Assembly: GCA_017459895.1 (NCBI GenBank)
Contig: JAFUCA010000008.1
Location: 1 to 64,000 of the forward strand
Source of the DNA: Bacillota bacterium
GTDB lineage: Bacteria; Bacillota; Clostridia; Peptostreptococcales; Anaerovoracaceae
Length of the DNA: 64,000 bases
Reading direction: 5' to 3'
A program made the position numbers and the translations under genes. The notes beneath the pieces were generated by a model. It was not told where the DNA came from. It did no database searches and saw only the letters and a list, made by a program, of their open reading frames with translations. Below are positions 27,158-36,722 of the stretch, in pieces. Within the stretch, counting starts at the first letter, position 1. Every line of letters starts with the position of its first letter.

Positions 27158-27207
27158 AAATGCTGCTGCGTCAGGCATGTTCGTATGCCCGGCGCAGCAT
27201 TTTTTTA
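27158..27207 (+). terminator. Terminator of the second sugar operon
   Basis: AAATGCTGCTGCGTCAGGCA and TGCCCGGCGCAGCATTTTTTT form a long stem with a 7-base T-run. Confidence 0.9.
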
Positions 27208-27216
27208 AAAATGTTC

Positions 27217-27283
27217 TTGACATCCGAATCGTTCTGTAGTAGCATAACGATTGTAAGTCAAACACCTATTAAATAGATAGGTG
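27217..27283 (+). promoter_or_regulatory. Promoter and dyad upstream of the LIV-type transporter leader
   Basis: TTGACA (27217-27222), 17 bases, TAGCAT (27240-27245). CACCTAT (27263-27269) and ATAGGTG (27277-27283) form a 7-bp dyad about 12 bases after the predicted start point. The dyad could be an operator or a 5' mRNA hairpin. The first large gene begins 374 bases after the -10, so a long leader is expected. Confidence 0.65.
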
Positions 27284-27317
27284 AATAGGCAATAACGATG
27301 AGAAAGGATCGGAAACC

Positions 27318-27431
27318 ATGAAGCAGATGATGTGTACCTGCATGACGATGCTGTGCGGCATGTGCCGCTGTACGGACAATTCGATGATGTGCGACCGGAA
27401 TGTGCAGGCGCATGACCTCCGGGAGAGCTGA
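27318..27431 (+). CDS. Cys/Met-rich micro-ORF (37 residues), possible leader peptide
   Basis: An ATG behind AAAGGATCGG opens 37 codons beginning MKQMMCTCMTMLCGMCRC and ending DRNVQAHDLRES. Six cysteines and eight methionines fall in the first 25 residues, far above chance. It lies in the long leader between a good promoter and a terminator placed just before the transporter genes. That is the arrangement of ribosome-controlled attenuation, in which stalling at codons for a scarce amino acid changes downstream folding. Alternatives are a small metal-binding peptide or a chance frame. I know no named family. Confidence 0.5.
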   Translation: MKQMMCTCMTMLCGMCRCTDNSMMCDRNVQAHDLRES

Positions 27432-27478
27432 AGACAGCATCCCGAAGGAACCATGGATCTGAATTCGATATGACATCC

Positions 27479-27596
27479 GGAAGCGCTGAGAAGCGCTTCT
27501 TTGTTTGCCCGGAGAGGCATGCGAAGAAGCAGGGAACGCGAACGGCTGACCGGAAAACCGGAGGCGAGAAGCAGACAAAGCTCCTCGCCGTTTTTT
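27479..27596 (+). promoter_or_regulatory. Leader hairpins with terminator just before the LIV-type genes
   Basis: GAAGCGC-TGAGAA-GCGCTTC (about 27479-27498) is followed by TTTG. GGCGAGAAG (27563-27571) pairs with CTCCTCGCC (27581-27589) with one mismatch and is followed by GTTTTTT. The second structure is a good intrinsic terminator only 22 bases before the first transporter gene, so it must be conditional if that operon is read from the promoter at 27217. ACCGGAAAACCGG (27550-27562) beside it offers an alternative hairpin. No known riboswitch or T-box core was recognised. Confidence 0.6.
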
Positions 27597-27618
27597 GTGA
27601 AAAAGGGGAAACAAACGC

Positions 27619-28390
27619 ATGGGTGAGAAGCTATTGGAGATCAAAGATCTGGTCGTCAGATTCAGCGGCGTGACCGCGGTGGACCGACTGAGCCTGTCTC
27701 TGGAAAAGGGCAGGGCCTACGGTCTGATCGGCACCAACGGAGCCGGCAAGAGCACGGTGGTGAACATCGTATCCGGTAACCTTCGGGCAACCGAAGGCCG
27801 GATCGCCTATCAGGGAAACGATATCACAGGGAAGAAGGCCCATGAGCTGGCGCGCCTCGGGATCGCCAGGACCTTCCAGAATCTGCGGCTGTTCCACAGC
27901 GATACGGTCCTCGGGAATGTGGTCACGGCCCGTCAGATCGCCCACCCCTACAGTCTCCTGCATGCGCTGCTCGCATCGCCGAAGTTCCGGGCGCAGGAGC
28001 GCCGGATCCGGGAAGAATCCCGGGAGCTTCTGAGGCAGCTGAAGATCGGGGAGCTGGAGCAGCTTCCGGCCGCGTCGCTGGCCTACGGACAGCAGCGGCG
28101 CCTGGAGATCGCCAGGTGCCTGGCACTGGATCCAGGTCTGCTGCTTCTGGATGAGCCGGCCGCGGGAATGAATCCGGCGGAGAGCCGCCAGCTGGTGGAG
28201 GACATTCAGAGGATCCGGAAGGAGCGCCCGGACATGACCATCCTCCTGATCGAGCACGATATGAAGGTCGTGCGCAGCTTTTGCGAGTACGTGTTCGTCA
28301 TGTCGCAGGGGAAGCTGATCGAAGAGGGAGGACCGGAGATCATCACTACATCGAAAAGGGTTATTTCAGCATATATGGGAGGTGAGAGCG

Positions 28391-28419
<29 letters not shown>
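27619..28419 (+). CDS. livG: LIV-type ABC transporter ATPase (LivG-like)
   Basis: A 266-residue ATPase of the hydrophobic amino acid uptake group. Walker A GTNGAGKST is at 38-46, the signature is the LivG variant LAYGQQRRLEIARCLA, and Walker B LLLLDEPAAGMNP. The LARLGIARTFQNLRLF segment is diagnostic of LivG. It works with LivF and the two permeases encoded downstream to import a small organic solute. First gene of a six-gene operon behind a long leader; the next gene overlaps its 3' end. Confidence 0.92.
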
Positions 28420-29100
<681 letters not shown>

Positions 29101-29104
<4 letters not shown>

Positions 29105-29985
29105 GCTTTTTTGCAGCGGAAATCATCAGTGCCGTGAAACTCGGCAGCATTTATTCACTGATCGCCATCGGATACTCCATCGTCTACAGCATCATGGGCC
29201 TGATCAACTTCGCCCACGGAGAGCTGCTGATGATCGCGACCTACGCCCTGTGGTGTCTGCTGGCGGCGGGAGTGCCCTTCGCGCCGGCGGTCCTGATCGC
29301 CATCGCGATCACGGTGCTGTTCGGCCTGGCAATGGAGCGGATCGCTTACCGGCCCCTGCGGGATTACGGAGAGGAGACGCTGGTCATCACATCCCTGGCG
29401 GTGTCGGTGTTCCTGCAGAGCGTCTGCCAGTCCATCTTCGGACCGAGCAACAAGTCCCTGGTGCTTCCGGAGTTTTTCTCCCGGATCCACCACATCGGAT
29501 CGGTCAACATCAGCAACATGAACGTGATCATCTTCGTTTCGACGATCCTGCTGATCACGGCCGTCGGGCTGACGCTTCGCTACTCGCGCCTGGGGATCGC
29601 GATGCGGGCCTGCGCGGATAATGCAAAGGCTGCGGATCTGATGGGGATCGACCGGAACCGGGTCACCGTATTCGCCTTCATCATCGGATCCACGCTGGCG
29701 GCGCTGGCCGGGATCATGTACACCGGCGAATACGTTTCCTTCAGCCCGACCATGGGGTTCATGCTGGGCGTCAAGGCGTTTATCGCCGCCGTCATCGGCG
29801 GCCTGGGAAGTTTCTCGGGCGCGGCGGTGGGAGGATTCCTTCTGGGATTTCTGGAGATCCTGTTCGCGGGGTATCTGCCTGAGGGCATCTCCTCCTACCA
29901 GACCGGCATCGTGTTCCTGGTGCTGATCCTGCTGCTGCTGGTGCGGCCGAGCGGATTGTTCGGAACCAATGTCGAAAGGAGCTGA
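29101..29985 (+). CDS. livH: LIV-type ABC transporter permease (LivH-like)
   Basis: A 294-residue permease with a GTG start 4 bases before the end of livF, behind GGGAGGTGAG. About eight membrane helices. Family marks are SLIAIGYSIVYSIMGLINFA, the FAHGELLMI segment, and the AAVIGGLGSFSGAAVGGFLL motif near the C-terminus. It pairs with the LivM-like permease that starts 4 bases after its stop. Confidence 0.92.
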
Positions 29986-29989
29986 TGGG

Positions 29990-31114
29990 ATGAATGAATC
30001 GAGAAAACTGACCGACAATTCCCTGTTCCGCTTCGTGACGGTGATCCTGATCCCGGCGGCGATCCTGGCAGGCGTACAGTTCGGTGTCAGCACCTATTAC
30101 GCCACCGTGTTCATCCTGTTCATGATCAATCTGATCCTGGCGGCGGGGCTGAACCTGACCAACGGGATCACGGGGATCTTCTCTCTGGGGATGGCCGTGT
30201 TCATGGGCATCGGCGCCTACGTCAGCAGCCTTCTGAGCCTGCCGCCGGAGGTGAAGCGGGTGCGGATCATGGATATTCCCGGATGGCTGGCCGATCTGCA
30301 GATGCCGTTCCTGTTCGCCGTGATCATCGCCGGAATCGTCGCGATGATCGTAGCGGCCATCGTAGGATTCGTGATCCTGCGGGCGAAGGGACATTATCTG
30401 GCGGTCATCACCCTGGGTCTGGTCATCGTGATCAAGAACCTGCTGGACAACATTACGAACATCACAAATGGTGCGAAAGGGATCAGCGGAATGGAGCAGT
30501 ATTCCACGCTGCCGGTGGTGACCTTCACCGCGCTGCTGATCCTCTTCCTCCTTTACCGCATGCAGCATTCAGCCTTTGGGAGAAGCATGCGGGCGCTGCG
30601 GGACGATGAGAGCGCTGCGGTATCTCTGGGAATCAGCTATCTGAGGATCCGGCTGATGTCCTTCATGATCAGCGCGTTCATCGGAGCCGTCGGAGGAGCA
30701 CTGTGGGCACATATGATGCGGGCCATCGCCCCGTCCATGTTCTACTTTGACGAGACCTTCAACATTCTGGAGATCTCGGTCATCGGGGGCATGTCGACCC
30801 TGAGCGGCGCGGTACCGGGGGCACTGATCATGACGTTCCTGCCCCAGGTCCTGTCCGGATTTGAGACCGGGTTCAGCCTGTTCGGGCTGCAGATCCCGCA
30901 GATCACGGGGCTGTCCGCGATGATTACAAGCATTTTGTTCATACTGGTTATTACCATTCGGAAGGGAGGTGTCATCCGCAGCAGCGAGTTTATCGTTTCA
31001 TCGCTGTTCGATGCAAAGACCTGGACGGGCCTTGGGAAGAAAGAAACGTATCAGGAAATCGGTTATTTTATCAGAAAAGGGTTAGGAAAGAAAAACAGGA
31101 GGGAAACCACATGA
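29990..31114 (+). CDS. livM: LIV-type ABC transporter permease (LivM-like)
   Basis: A 374-residue permease. The ATG at 29990 has AAAGGAG 8 bases upstream and is preferred to an ATG at 29969 that would overlap livH. It carries the LivM features NLTNGITGIFSLGMAVFMGI, AKGHYLAVITLGL, RALRDDESAAVSLGI and SVIGGMSTLSGAVPGAL. A charged C-terminal extension of about 45 residues follows the last helix. Its stop overlaps the binding-protein start (ATGA). Confidence 0.92.
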   Translation: MNESRKLTDNSLFRFVTVILIPAAILAGVQFGVSTYYATVFILFMINLILAAGLNLTNGITGIFSLGMAVFMGIGAYVSSLLSLPPEVKRVRIMDIPGWLADLQMPFLFAVIIAGIVAMIVAAIVGFVILRAKGHYLAVITLGLVIVIKNLLDNITNITNGAKGISGMEQYSTLPVVTFTALLILFLLYRMQHSAFGRSMRALRDDESAAVSLGISYLRIRLMSFMISAFIGAVGGALWAHMMRAIAPSMFYFDETFNILEISVIGGMSTLSGAVPGALIMTFLPQVLSGFETGFSLFGLQIPQITGLSAMITSILFILVITIRKGGVIRSSEFIVSSLFDAKTWTGLGKKETYQEIGYFIRKGLGKKNRRETT

Positions 31115-32361
31115 AGAAGAAATTATTCAAGAACGGAAGAAGAAAAATCCTTACAGTAAGCGCGCTGGCCGTGACGGCGCTGCTGAGCCTGGGACTGGCC
31201 GGCTGCGGAGGCTCGGCAGACTCCGGGGATGGCGAAGCGGCAGAGGGCGGCATCACCGCCGGTGGTCTGTGGGCCCTGACCGGATTCATGGACAGCTACG
31301 AGGTCGCCGGCTCCGAAGGTTTCGAGCTGGCGCTGGAGCAGATCAACGCGGAGGGCGGCATCGACGGACAGGAAGTCGGATACGTGAAGTATGACAGCGA
31401 GTCCGACGCGGAGAAGGCCACGTCCCTGATCAGCAAGCTCATCGAAAACGACGGGGCGGACGTCATCTTCGGCATGGGAGATCCCAACGCCGCCATCGCG
31501 GCCGGAACCGTAGCGCAGGATGCCGGTGTTCCGACCCTGGCCACCAGCTCCACGCTGCCCTACACCCAGGACAGAGTCGGTGATACCGCGTTTCTGGTGC
31601 CCTACGGAGACAACATTCAGGCAGCGGCCATCGCGGAGTACGCCTACAATGATCTGGGGGTCAGAAGCGCCTACGTCGTGACCGATACGACCGATGAGTA
31701 CACCCTGTCCCTGAGCAAGTACTTCCAGTCCCACTTCCAGACGCTGGGAGGAAAGATCCTGGGAGAGACCACCTACGACGACAACGGATACACGGATTTC
31801 TCCGCGTCCATTCAGAAGATCAAAAAACTGGACGAGCAGCCGGATGCACTGTTCTTCGCCAGCTTCACCGACCAGGGACCGACCATGCTGAAGCAGTACC
31901 GGGAGGCCGGACTGGATCAGGTCGTCCTCTCCGGTGACGGACTGGATTCCGTCGAGGTCGCCCAGACCGCGGGTGAAGCGGCCAACAACACCTACTTCTC
32001 GACCCACGTGGACTACAGCGCGGACAACGCGGCGGTGAAGGATTTCCTGGAGGCATACCAGGAGAAGTACGGCAAGGAACCGGACAATGCCTTCGCGGCT
32101 CTGGGATACGATGCGGCTTATCTGCTCAAGTATGCCGTAGAAAACTACGGGAACGGAGATTATTCCCCGGCGGCGATCCGGGACGCCATCGCGCAGGTCA
32201 CAGACTTTGAGGGAATCACGGGCAACATCGATTACTCCGGCGGAAACGTTCCGAACAAGACGGTGTTCATCTGCGAATTCAAGGATGGAGACAAAGAAAA
32301 CCTGGCATCTCTGGTGCCGACCTTTACGGAAGAAGAACTGGCGGCGGATACCGCGGAATAG
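31111..32361 (+). CDS. LIV-type solute-binding lipoprotein
   Basis: A 416-residue binding protein of the Leu/Ile/Val type (periplasmic-binding fold I). The lipobox is LGLAGC with a GGSADSGDGEA tether. The mature part shows typical GGLWALTGFMDSYEVAGSEG, INAEGGIDGQEVGYVKYDSE and ALGYDAAYLLKYA. Such proteins bind amino acids, amides, urea or aromatic acids. The following gene is a cyclase-type hydrolase, so the ligand may be an amide or aromatic compound rather than Leu/Ile/Val. In this operon the binding protein comes after the ATPases and permeases, not first. Confidence 0.9.
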   Translation: MKKKLFKNGRRKILTVSALAVTALLSLGLAGCGGSADSGDGEAAEGGITAGGLWALTGFMDSYEVAGSEGFELALEQINAEGGIDGQEVGYVKYDSESDAEKATSLISKLIENDGADVIFGMGDPNAAIAAGTVAQDAGVPTLATSSTLPYTQDRVGDTAFLVPYGDNIQAAAIAEYAYNDLGVRSAYVVTDTTDEYTLSLSKYFQSHFQTLGGKILGETTYDDNGYTDFSASIQKIKKLDEQPDALFFASFTDQGPTMLKQYREAGLDQVVLSGDGLDSVEVAQTAGEAANNTYFSTHVDYSADNAAVKDFLEAYQEKYGKEPDNAFAALGYDAAYLLKYAVENYGNGDYSPAAIRDAIAQVTDFEGITGNIDYSGGNVPNKTVFICEFKDGDKENLASLVPTFTEEELAADTAE

Positions 32362-32372
32362 GAGGGAGACTT

Positions 32373-33143
32373 ATGGCAAATCTGAAATTATGGGATATCG
32401 TGGGTGAACTGAAGGGACCGGGCTACGAGTGGGTGGATCTGACCCATGAGCTGTCCCCCGAGACTCCGCACTGGTTCGGCTTCGCGCCGCTGCAGGGAGA
32501 TCTGTTGTTTGATTATCTGGAGGGGACCGACGAGGAAAAGCTGGCGCCCATGCGCTGCCATCAGTGGAGCGTGGCCAGCCAGTACGGCACCCACGCGGAT
32601 GTGCCGATCCATTTCCATGCGGAGGGCCGTGCGATGAACGAGATCACTCTGCAGGAACTGGTCTATCCCCTGGTGGTCATCGACAAGTCAAAGGAAGTCG
32701 CGGAAAATCCAGACTTTGTATTAACGGTGGATGACCTGAAAGCCTGGGAGGAGGAATACGGCCGGATCCCGGAGGGCTCCTTCGTGGCGTTCCGCTCCGA
32801 CTGGTATAAGAAGGCGGATCTGGAGAACAAGGACGAGAACGGACAGCCCCACTATCCGGGATGGGATACGGACGCGATCCGGTGGCTGGTGGAGGAGAGG
32901 AACATCGGCTCCATCGGACATGAACCGGCGGATACCGACCCGGCCAGCGTGACGACGAAGGAGGGGGCCTATCCGTATCCGGCGGAGCAGTACATTCTGG
33001 AGGTGGATCGGATCCAGCTGGAGGTGCTGCGGAACCTGGATCAGCTTCCGCCGACGGGGGCGGTCATCGTGATCGGCTTCCCGAAGCTGAAGGGGGGCAC
33101 GGGTTTCCCGACGAGAGCTTACGCGATTTACCCGAAGGAGTAA
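32373..33143 (+). CDS. Cyclase-family metal hydrolase (kynurenine formamidase-like)
   Basis: A 256-residue member of the COG1878 cyclase/KynB/isatin hydrolase group. The family metal motif HxGTHxDxPxHF is present as SQYGTHADVPIHFHAEG, with a Gln-Tyr in place of the usual first His-Thr. The DLTHELSPETPHW start and the GHEPADTDPA region also fit. These enzymes hydrolyse N-formyl amides or cyclic amides with a divalent metal. Last gene of the LIV-type operon, with GGAGGGAG before its ATG, so it probably processes the imported compound. The altered first metal position may change specificity. Confidence 0.8.
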   Translation: MANLKLWDIVGELKGPGYEWVDLTHELSPETPHWFGFAPLQGDLLFDYLEGTDEEKLAPMRCHQWSVASQYGTHADVPIHFHAEGRAMNEITLQELVYPLVVIDKSKEVAENPDFVLTVDDLKAWEEEYGRIPEGSFVAFRSDWYKKADLENKDENGQPHYPGWDTDAIRWLVEERNIGSIGHEPADTDPASVTTKEGAYPYPAEQYILEVDRIQLEVLRNLDQLPPTGAVIVIGFPKLKGGTGFPTRAYAIYPKE

Positions 33144-33153
33144 ATCTCACATA

Positions 33154-33182
33154 TTGACAGAACCGCCGGCAGATGGTAAGGT
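33154..33182 (+). promoter_or_regulatory. Promoter of the DUF2318 / UreH-like fusion genes
   Basis: TTGACA (33154-33159), 17 bases, TAAGGT (33177-33182), 45 bases before the start at 33228. The -35 is consensus and the -10 weak, which suggests regulated expression. Confidence 0.5.
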
Positions 33183-33227
33183 ATCATAAGCATATTGAAC
33201 CAGTAGGTAAATATGAAAGGGGTATCT

Positions 33228-33740
33228 ATGAAGAAATACATTTTGCCGGCGGCTGCCGTTATTGTGGTGATCGCCGCGGTCATCGTCTTCCTGACGGTGC
33301 CGAAGACGTCCGATCAGAGCAGCGAGACGCCGCAGGAGACAGCGGCCCGGAGCGCAGAGGCCGCGCAGGCCGGCGGGGTCCTGGAGATTCCGGCGGCGGA
33401 TCTGTCCGAGGATGAGGTGACTTTCATCCGCCTGGCGGAGGACAGCAAGGTGGAGCTTCTGGCCCGCATGGGAGAGGACGGTCTGCCGAAGATCGCTCTG
33501 GGGACCTGTCAGTCCTGCAACGGATCGCCGGGTGCCTACTACACCCAGCAGGGGAGCGAGCTGCAGTGCAACAACTGCGGGCTCACGTTCCCGGTGAGCG
33601 TGGTCGGCGAGGAGTCCGAAGGATGTCACCCGATCTCCATTGACCCGGCTCTGGTAGATATCACGGAGGATGGGATCACGCTGAAGGTGGACGATCTGAG
33701 AGGCTACGAGGCGTTGTTCGAAGCGGTTGAGGAGCACTGA
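33228..33740 (+). CDS. DUF2318-family membrane-anchored metal-binding protein
   Basis: About 170 residues from the ATG at 33228 (AAAGGGG 6 bases upstream). One N-terminal membrane anchor (residues 4-24), an Ala/Glu-rich spacer, then the DUF2318 metal motif: C94QSC97, C114NNC117 and GCHPI (Cys133). The domain probably binds Fe-S or another metal outside the membrane. It is 2 bases from a gene for an HMA/UreH-like/cupredoxin-like fusion, a neighbourhood common for DUF2318 in anaerobes and linked to metal, often copper or iron, handling. Confidence 0.85.
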   Translation: MKKYILPAAAVIVVIAAVIVFLTVPKTSDQSSETPQETAARSAEAAQAGGVLEIPAADLSEDEVTFIRLAEDSKVELLARMGEDGLPKIALGTCQSCNGSPGAYYTQQGSELQCNNCGLTFPVSVVGEESEGCHPISIDPALVDITEDGITLKVDDLRGYEALFEAVEEH

Positions 33741-33742
33741 GC

Positions 33743-35278
33743 ATGGGGGGCGGCAGACCGGAGATCTTCCATGTGAAGGGAATGTTCTGCGAGCACTGTG
33801 AGCAGAGGATCGAGGCGGAGGTCGGAGCGCTGCCCGGCGTCCAGGAGGTTCATGCCAGCTTCCCGAAGGGGACGGTGCAGGTTTTGCCGGAGCCGGGAAG
33901 CGATGCAGGTGTTCGGGCCGGCATTTGCGCGGCCATCGAGCGAGCCGGCTACGAAGTGACGGACCGTGAAGCGACCAGGCCGGGCGGGGCGGAAACGCCG
34001 GCGGGCCGGAGCGGAATGGGAGCGCCGATCGGCCGGGGGGTTCAGACCGCATCGATTCTGATCATTCTGCTGGGACTGTACCTCATCGTGCGGCATCTGG
34101 GCTGGATGAAGGTCTTCAACATCTTCCCCAGGGTCGAGGAGGGCCTGGGCCTGGGGATGGTCTTCGTGATCGGCCTTCTGACCAGCGTACACTGCATTGC
34201 CATGTGCGGCGGGATCAACCTGACCCAGAGTACGCTGTCGGTGCAGTGGGGCAGCAGGATCCTCCGCGCCAATGCGGGATACAACCTGGGACGCATGATC
34301 TCCTATACGATCATCGGAGGCATCGCCGGCGGTATCGGAAGCGTCCTGTCCCTTGGCGGCATGCTCCGGGGAGCGGTCGCGATCCTTGCCGGGGTAATCA
34401 TGGTGCTGATGGCCCTGCGGATGCTGGGGCTATTCCGGGCTTTTCCGGGGCTGCGTCTGCATCTTCCGGCGGGGCTTTATGAGAAAGCGGCGGGTCTGGC
34501 CTTTGGCCGCGGTGCAAAGGCTGGCGGCGGCGGCGCTGGCGGTGGCGGCGAAAACGCCGGGTATGCCAGCACTGGCGGTGGCGGCGTGAAAACGAGCCGC
34601 GGCTCGTCCTCTCGTGTGATCGGGCTGCTGAACGGCCTCATGCCCTGCGGACCCCTGCAGGCCATGCAGATCTACGCGCTTTCTACCGGGAGCGTCTGGC
34701 TTGGGGCTCTGTCGATGCTGCTGTTTGCAGCGGGGACTGTGCCGTTGATGTTCGGCTTCGGCGCCTTCGCGGGAAGGTTGAACCAGAAATATTCCCGGTA
34801 TGTGCTGACCGTGTCCGCCCTGCTGATCTTCGTGATGGGGATCCACATGGCGGGGACGGGATTTGCTTTGTCCGGGGCCCGCCTGCCGTCGTTCGGAAAC
34901 GGTCTGTCATCGTCCGGAAACGGTCAGCCAACGTCCGAAAGCGGTTTATCGTCGTCCGAAAGCGAATCGCCAATGAACGATGCATCGGGCCCGATGGCCA
35001 GCGTCAGCGGGAACCGGCAAAGGATCACGACGGAGATCGATTACGGGGAATACCCATCGTTTACCGTTCGGGCGGGGATTCCGGTAGAGTGGACGATTCA
35101 TGTGCCGAAGGGAAAACTGAACGGCTGCAACGGAGAGATCATCGTTCCGGCATACGATCTGGATGTTGTTCTGTCCGAGGGGGATAACACGGTGGAGTTT
35201 ACTCCGGCGGAGGCAGGGGACATCCCCTACAGCTGCTGGATGGGAATGATCAGAAGCACTATCCGGGTAGTGGAGTAG
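33743..35278 (+). CDS. HMA / UreH-like (TauE/SafE superfamily) / cupredoxin-like fusion
   Basis: A 511-residue fusion. Residues 6-70 are a heavy-metal-associated domain with GMFC15EHC18. Residues 95-385 are a polytopic membrane module of the UreH/DsbD-TM type with the signature TSVHCIAMCGGINLTQS near 147-163 and GLLNGLMPCGPLQAMQ. Residues 430-511 resemble a cupredoxin (GIPVEWTIHVPKG...PAEAGDIPYSCWMGM). A Gly-rich insert (near 256-275) splits the membrane module. A Ser/Gly linker built of an 8-residue repeat (LSSSGNGQ, LSSSESES) precedes the cupredoxin-like part. This architecture is associated with copper handling in anaerobes; transport direction is unknown. Confidence 0.85.
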   Translation: MGGGRPEIFHVKGMFCEHCEQRIEAEVGALPGVQEVHASFPKGTVQVLPEPGSDAGVRAGICAAIERAGYEVTDREATRPGGAETPAGRSGMGAPIGRGVQTASILIILLGLYLIVRHLGWMKVFNIFPRVEEGLGLGMVFVIGLLTSVHCIAMCGGINLTQSTLSVQWGSRILRANAGYNLGRMISYTIIGGIAGGIGSVLSLGGMLRGAVAILAGVIMVLMALRMLGLFRAFPGLRLHLPAGLYEKAAGLAFGRGAKAGGGGAGGGGENAGYASTGGGGVKTSRGSSSRVIGLLNGLMPCGPLQAMQIYALSTGSVWLGALSMLLFAAGTVPLMFGFGAFAGRLNQKYSRYVLTVSALLIFVMGIHMAGTGFALSGARLPSFGNGLSSSGNGQPTSESGLSSSESESPMNDASGPMASVSGNRQRITTEIDYGEYPSFTVRAGIPVEWTIHVPKGKLNGCNGEIIVPAYDLDVVLSEGDNTVEFTPAEAGDIPYSCWMGMIRSTIRVVE

Positions 35279-35332
35279 CGAAAGGAGATGGCGGCTTCGC
35301 ACTCTGGGGCTGAGATACATGAAGAAACGCGC

Positions 35333-35755
35333 GTTTCCGCGAAGGGTTGCGGATTCATGATATTTTCGCAGAAAAACTGGAGCGGCCGGAAGGAGCCAAG
35401 CTACGTTTCTGCGAAGAGTTGCGGATTCATGGCGTTTTCGCAGAAAAAACTGGAGCGACCGAGAGGAGCCAAGGCGCGTTTCCGCGAAGGGTTGCGGATT
35501 CATGATATTTTCGCAGAAAAGGCTGGAGCGGCCGAGAGGAGCCAAGGCGCGTTTCCGCGAAGGGTTGCGGATTCATGGCGTTTTCGCAGAAAAGGCTGGA
35601 GCGGCCGAGAGGAGCCAAGGCACGTTTCTGCGAAGGGTTGCGAATTCATGATGTTTTCGCAGAAAAGGCTGGAGCAAACAGGAAATACCAATGCATGTTT
35701 CCGCGAAGAAGCACGGTAAAACGGAGGCTTCGCAGAAAACGCCGATGCGAACCGC
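35333..35755. repeat. Tandem array of five and a half 73-bp hairpin units
   Basis: Units start at 35333, 35405, 35478, 35551, 35624 and 35697; four are 73 bp, the first is 72 bp, and the last decays. Each contains TTTCYGCGAA, about 22 bases including GGATTCATG, then TTCGCAGAAA, its inverted complement. A GGCTGGAGCGGCCGAGAGGA linker follows. Where the left arm reads TTTCC the pairing on minus-strand RNA is a G-U wobble; where it reads TTTCT it is perfect. The unit length is not a multiple of three, so no protein repeat is encoded. The array fills the 540-bp spacer before larE. Confidence 0.85.
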
Positions 35756-35822
35756 AGATACGGATCGCCAATACGGAACACCGACACACAACACAAACAC
35801 GGCTTGACAGAAAGGAGCACCA

Positions 35823-36671
35823 ATGGATAGGAAGCAGCAGGCAGCGATCGACGCACTGCCGCAGGAATTGCAGCAGAAGTGGAAGCATCTGACGGAGTAC
35901 ATCGAAGGGCTGGGATCCCTCGCCGTGGGATTTTCCGGAGGGGTGGATTCCACCTTCCTTCTGGCAGCCGCCCACGAAGTGCTTGGGGACAAGGCCATCG
36001 CCGTGACAGCGCTGGATGCCTCGGTTCCGCGGCGGGAGCTGCAGGAAGCGGAGGAATTTTGCCGGAAACGTGGAATCCGTCATTATATCTGTACGGTGGA
36101 CCCGCTGCAGGAGGAGGGCTACCGCAATAACAGCCCGGATCGGTGTTATTTCTGCAAGCGCTGTGTCTTCACGGAAGTGGGACGGGTAGCGGCGCAGCAG
36201 GGCATCACGTATCTGGCGGAGGGATCCAATATGGATGACCTGGGGGATTACCGGCCGGGCCTCAGGGCGGCAGCGGAACTGCAGGTGACCTGCCCCCTGC
36301 GCGAGGCGAAGCTGAATAAGGAAGAGATACGCGCGCTGTCGAAGGCCCTGGGACTTCCGACCTGGAGCAAACCAGCCTTTGCATGTCTGGCCTCCCGTTT
36401 CGTGTACGGTGAAGAGATCACCGTGGAGAAACTGCAGATGATCGACCGGGCAGAGCAGGTGCTGATCGACCGGGGATTTGAAGCGGTGCGCGTGAGAGTC
36501 CACGGAGACATCGCCCGGATCGAGGTGCCGGCAGCACAGATCCCCCGACTGGCATCGGACGAGATCCGCGGGGCGGTGGCGGCGGAGCTGAAGGAAATCG
36601 GATTCCGGTTCGTCACACTGGACATGCTGGGGTATCGAACGGGGAGTATGAACGAGACGCTGCCGGTGTAG
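35823..36671 (+). CDS. larE: LarE-type ATP-dependent sacrificial sulfur transferase
   Basis: A 282-residue PP-loop enzyme. S38GGVDS is the ATP pyrophosphatase motif. The sacrificial cysteine is probably Cys188 in KPAFACLASRF, as in Lactobacillus LarE, which gives its own sulfur to make the nickel-pincer nucleotide (NPN) cofactor of lactate racemase-like enzymes. RCYFCKRC (108-114) is also conserved. Normal length; AAAGGAGC precedes the ATG. No larA, larB or larC is in the window, so partners must lie elsewhere. yezD follows 50 bases later on the same strand. Confidence 0.92.
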   Translation: MDRKQQAAIDALPQELQQKWKHLTEYIEGLGSLAVGFSGGVDSTFLLAAAHEVLGDKAIAVTALDASVPRRELQEAEEFCRKRGIRHYICTVDPLQEEGYRNNSPDRCYFCKRCVFTEVGRVAAQQGITYLAEGSNMDDLGDYRPGLRAAAELQVTCPLREAKLNKEEIRALSKALGLPTWSKPAFACLASRFVYGEEITVEKLQMIDRAEQVLIDRGFEAVRVRVHGDIARIEVPAAQIPRLASDEIRGAVAAELKEIGFRFVTLDMLGYRTGSMNETLPV

Positions 36672-36722
36672 AAGCCGCAGCCCGGCTTGAGAGCAACGCC
36701 GGGAGCGCAGACAGGAGGGGTT

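Noticed and set aside
27258..27644. Minus-strand frames across the transporter leader
   Set aside because: They lack ribosome sites and oppose the promoter, micro-ORF and terminator, which form a coherent leader.
35288..35719. Protein-coding tandem repeat
   Set aside because: The 73-bp unit shifts frame at each copy, so no repeated peptide results; translations on both strands are low-quality.
35333..35755. CRISPR array
   Set aside because: Whole 73-bp units repeat without variable spacers, and no cas gene is in the window.
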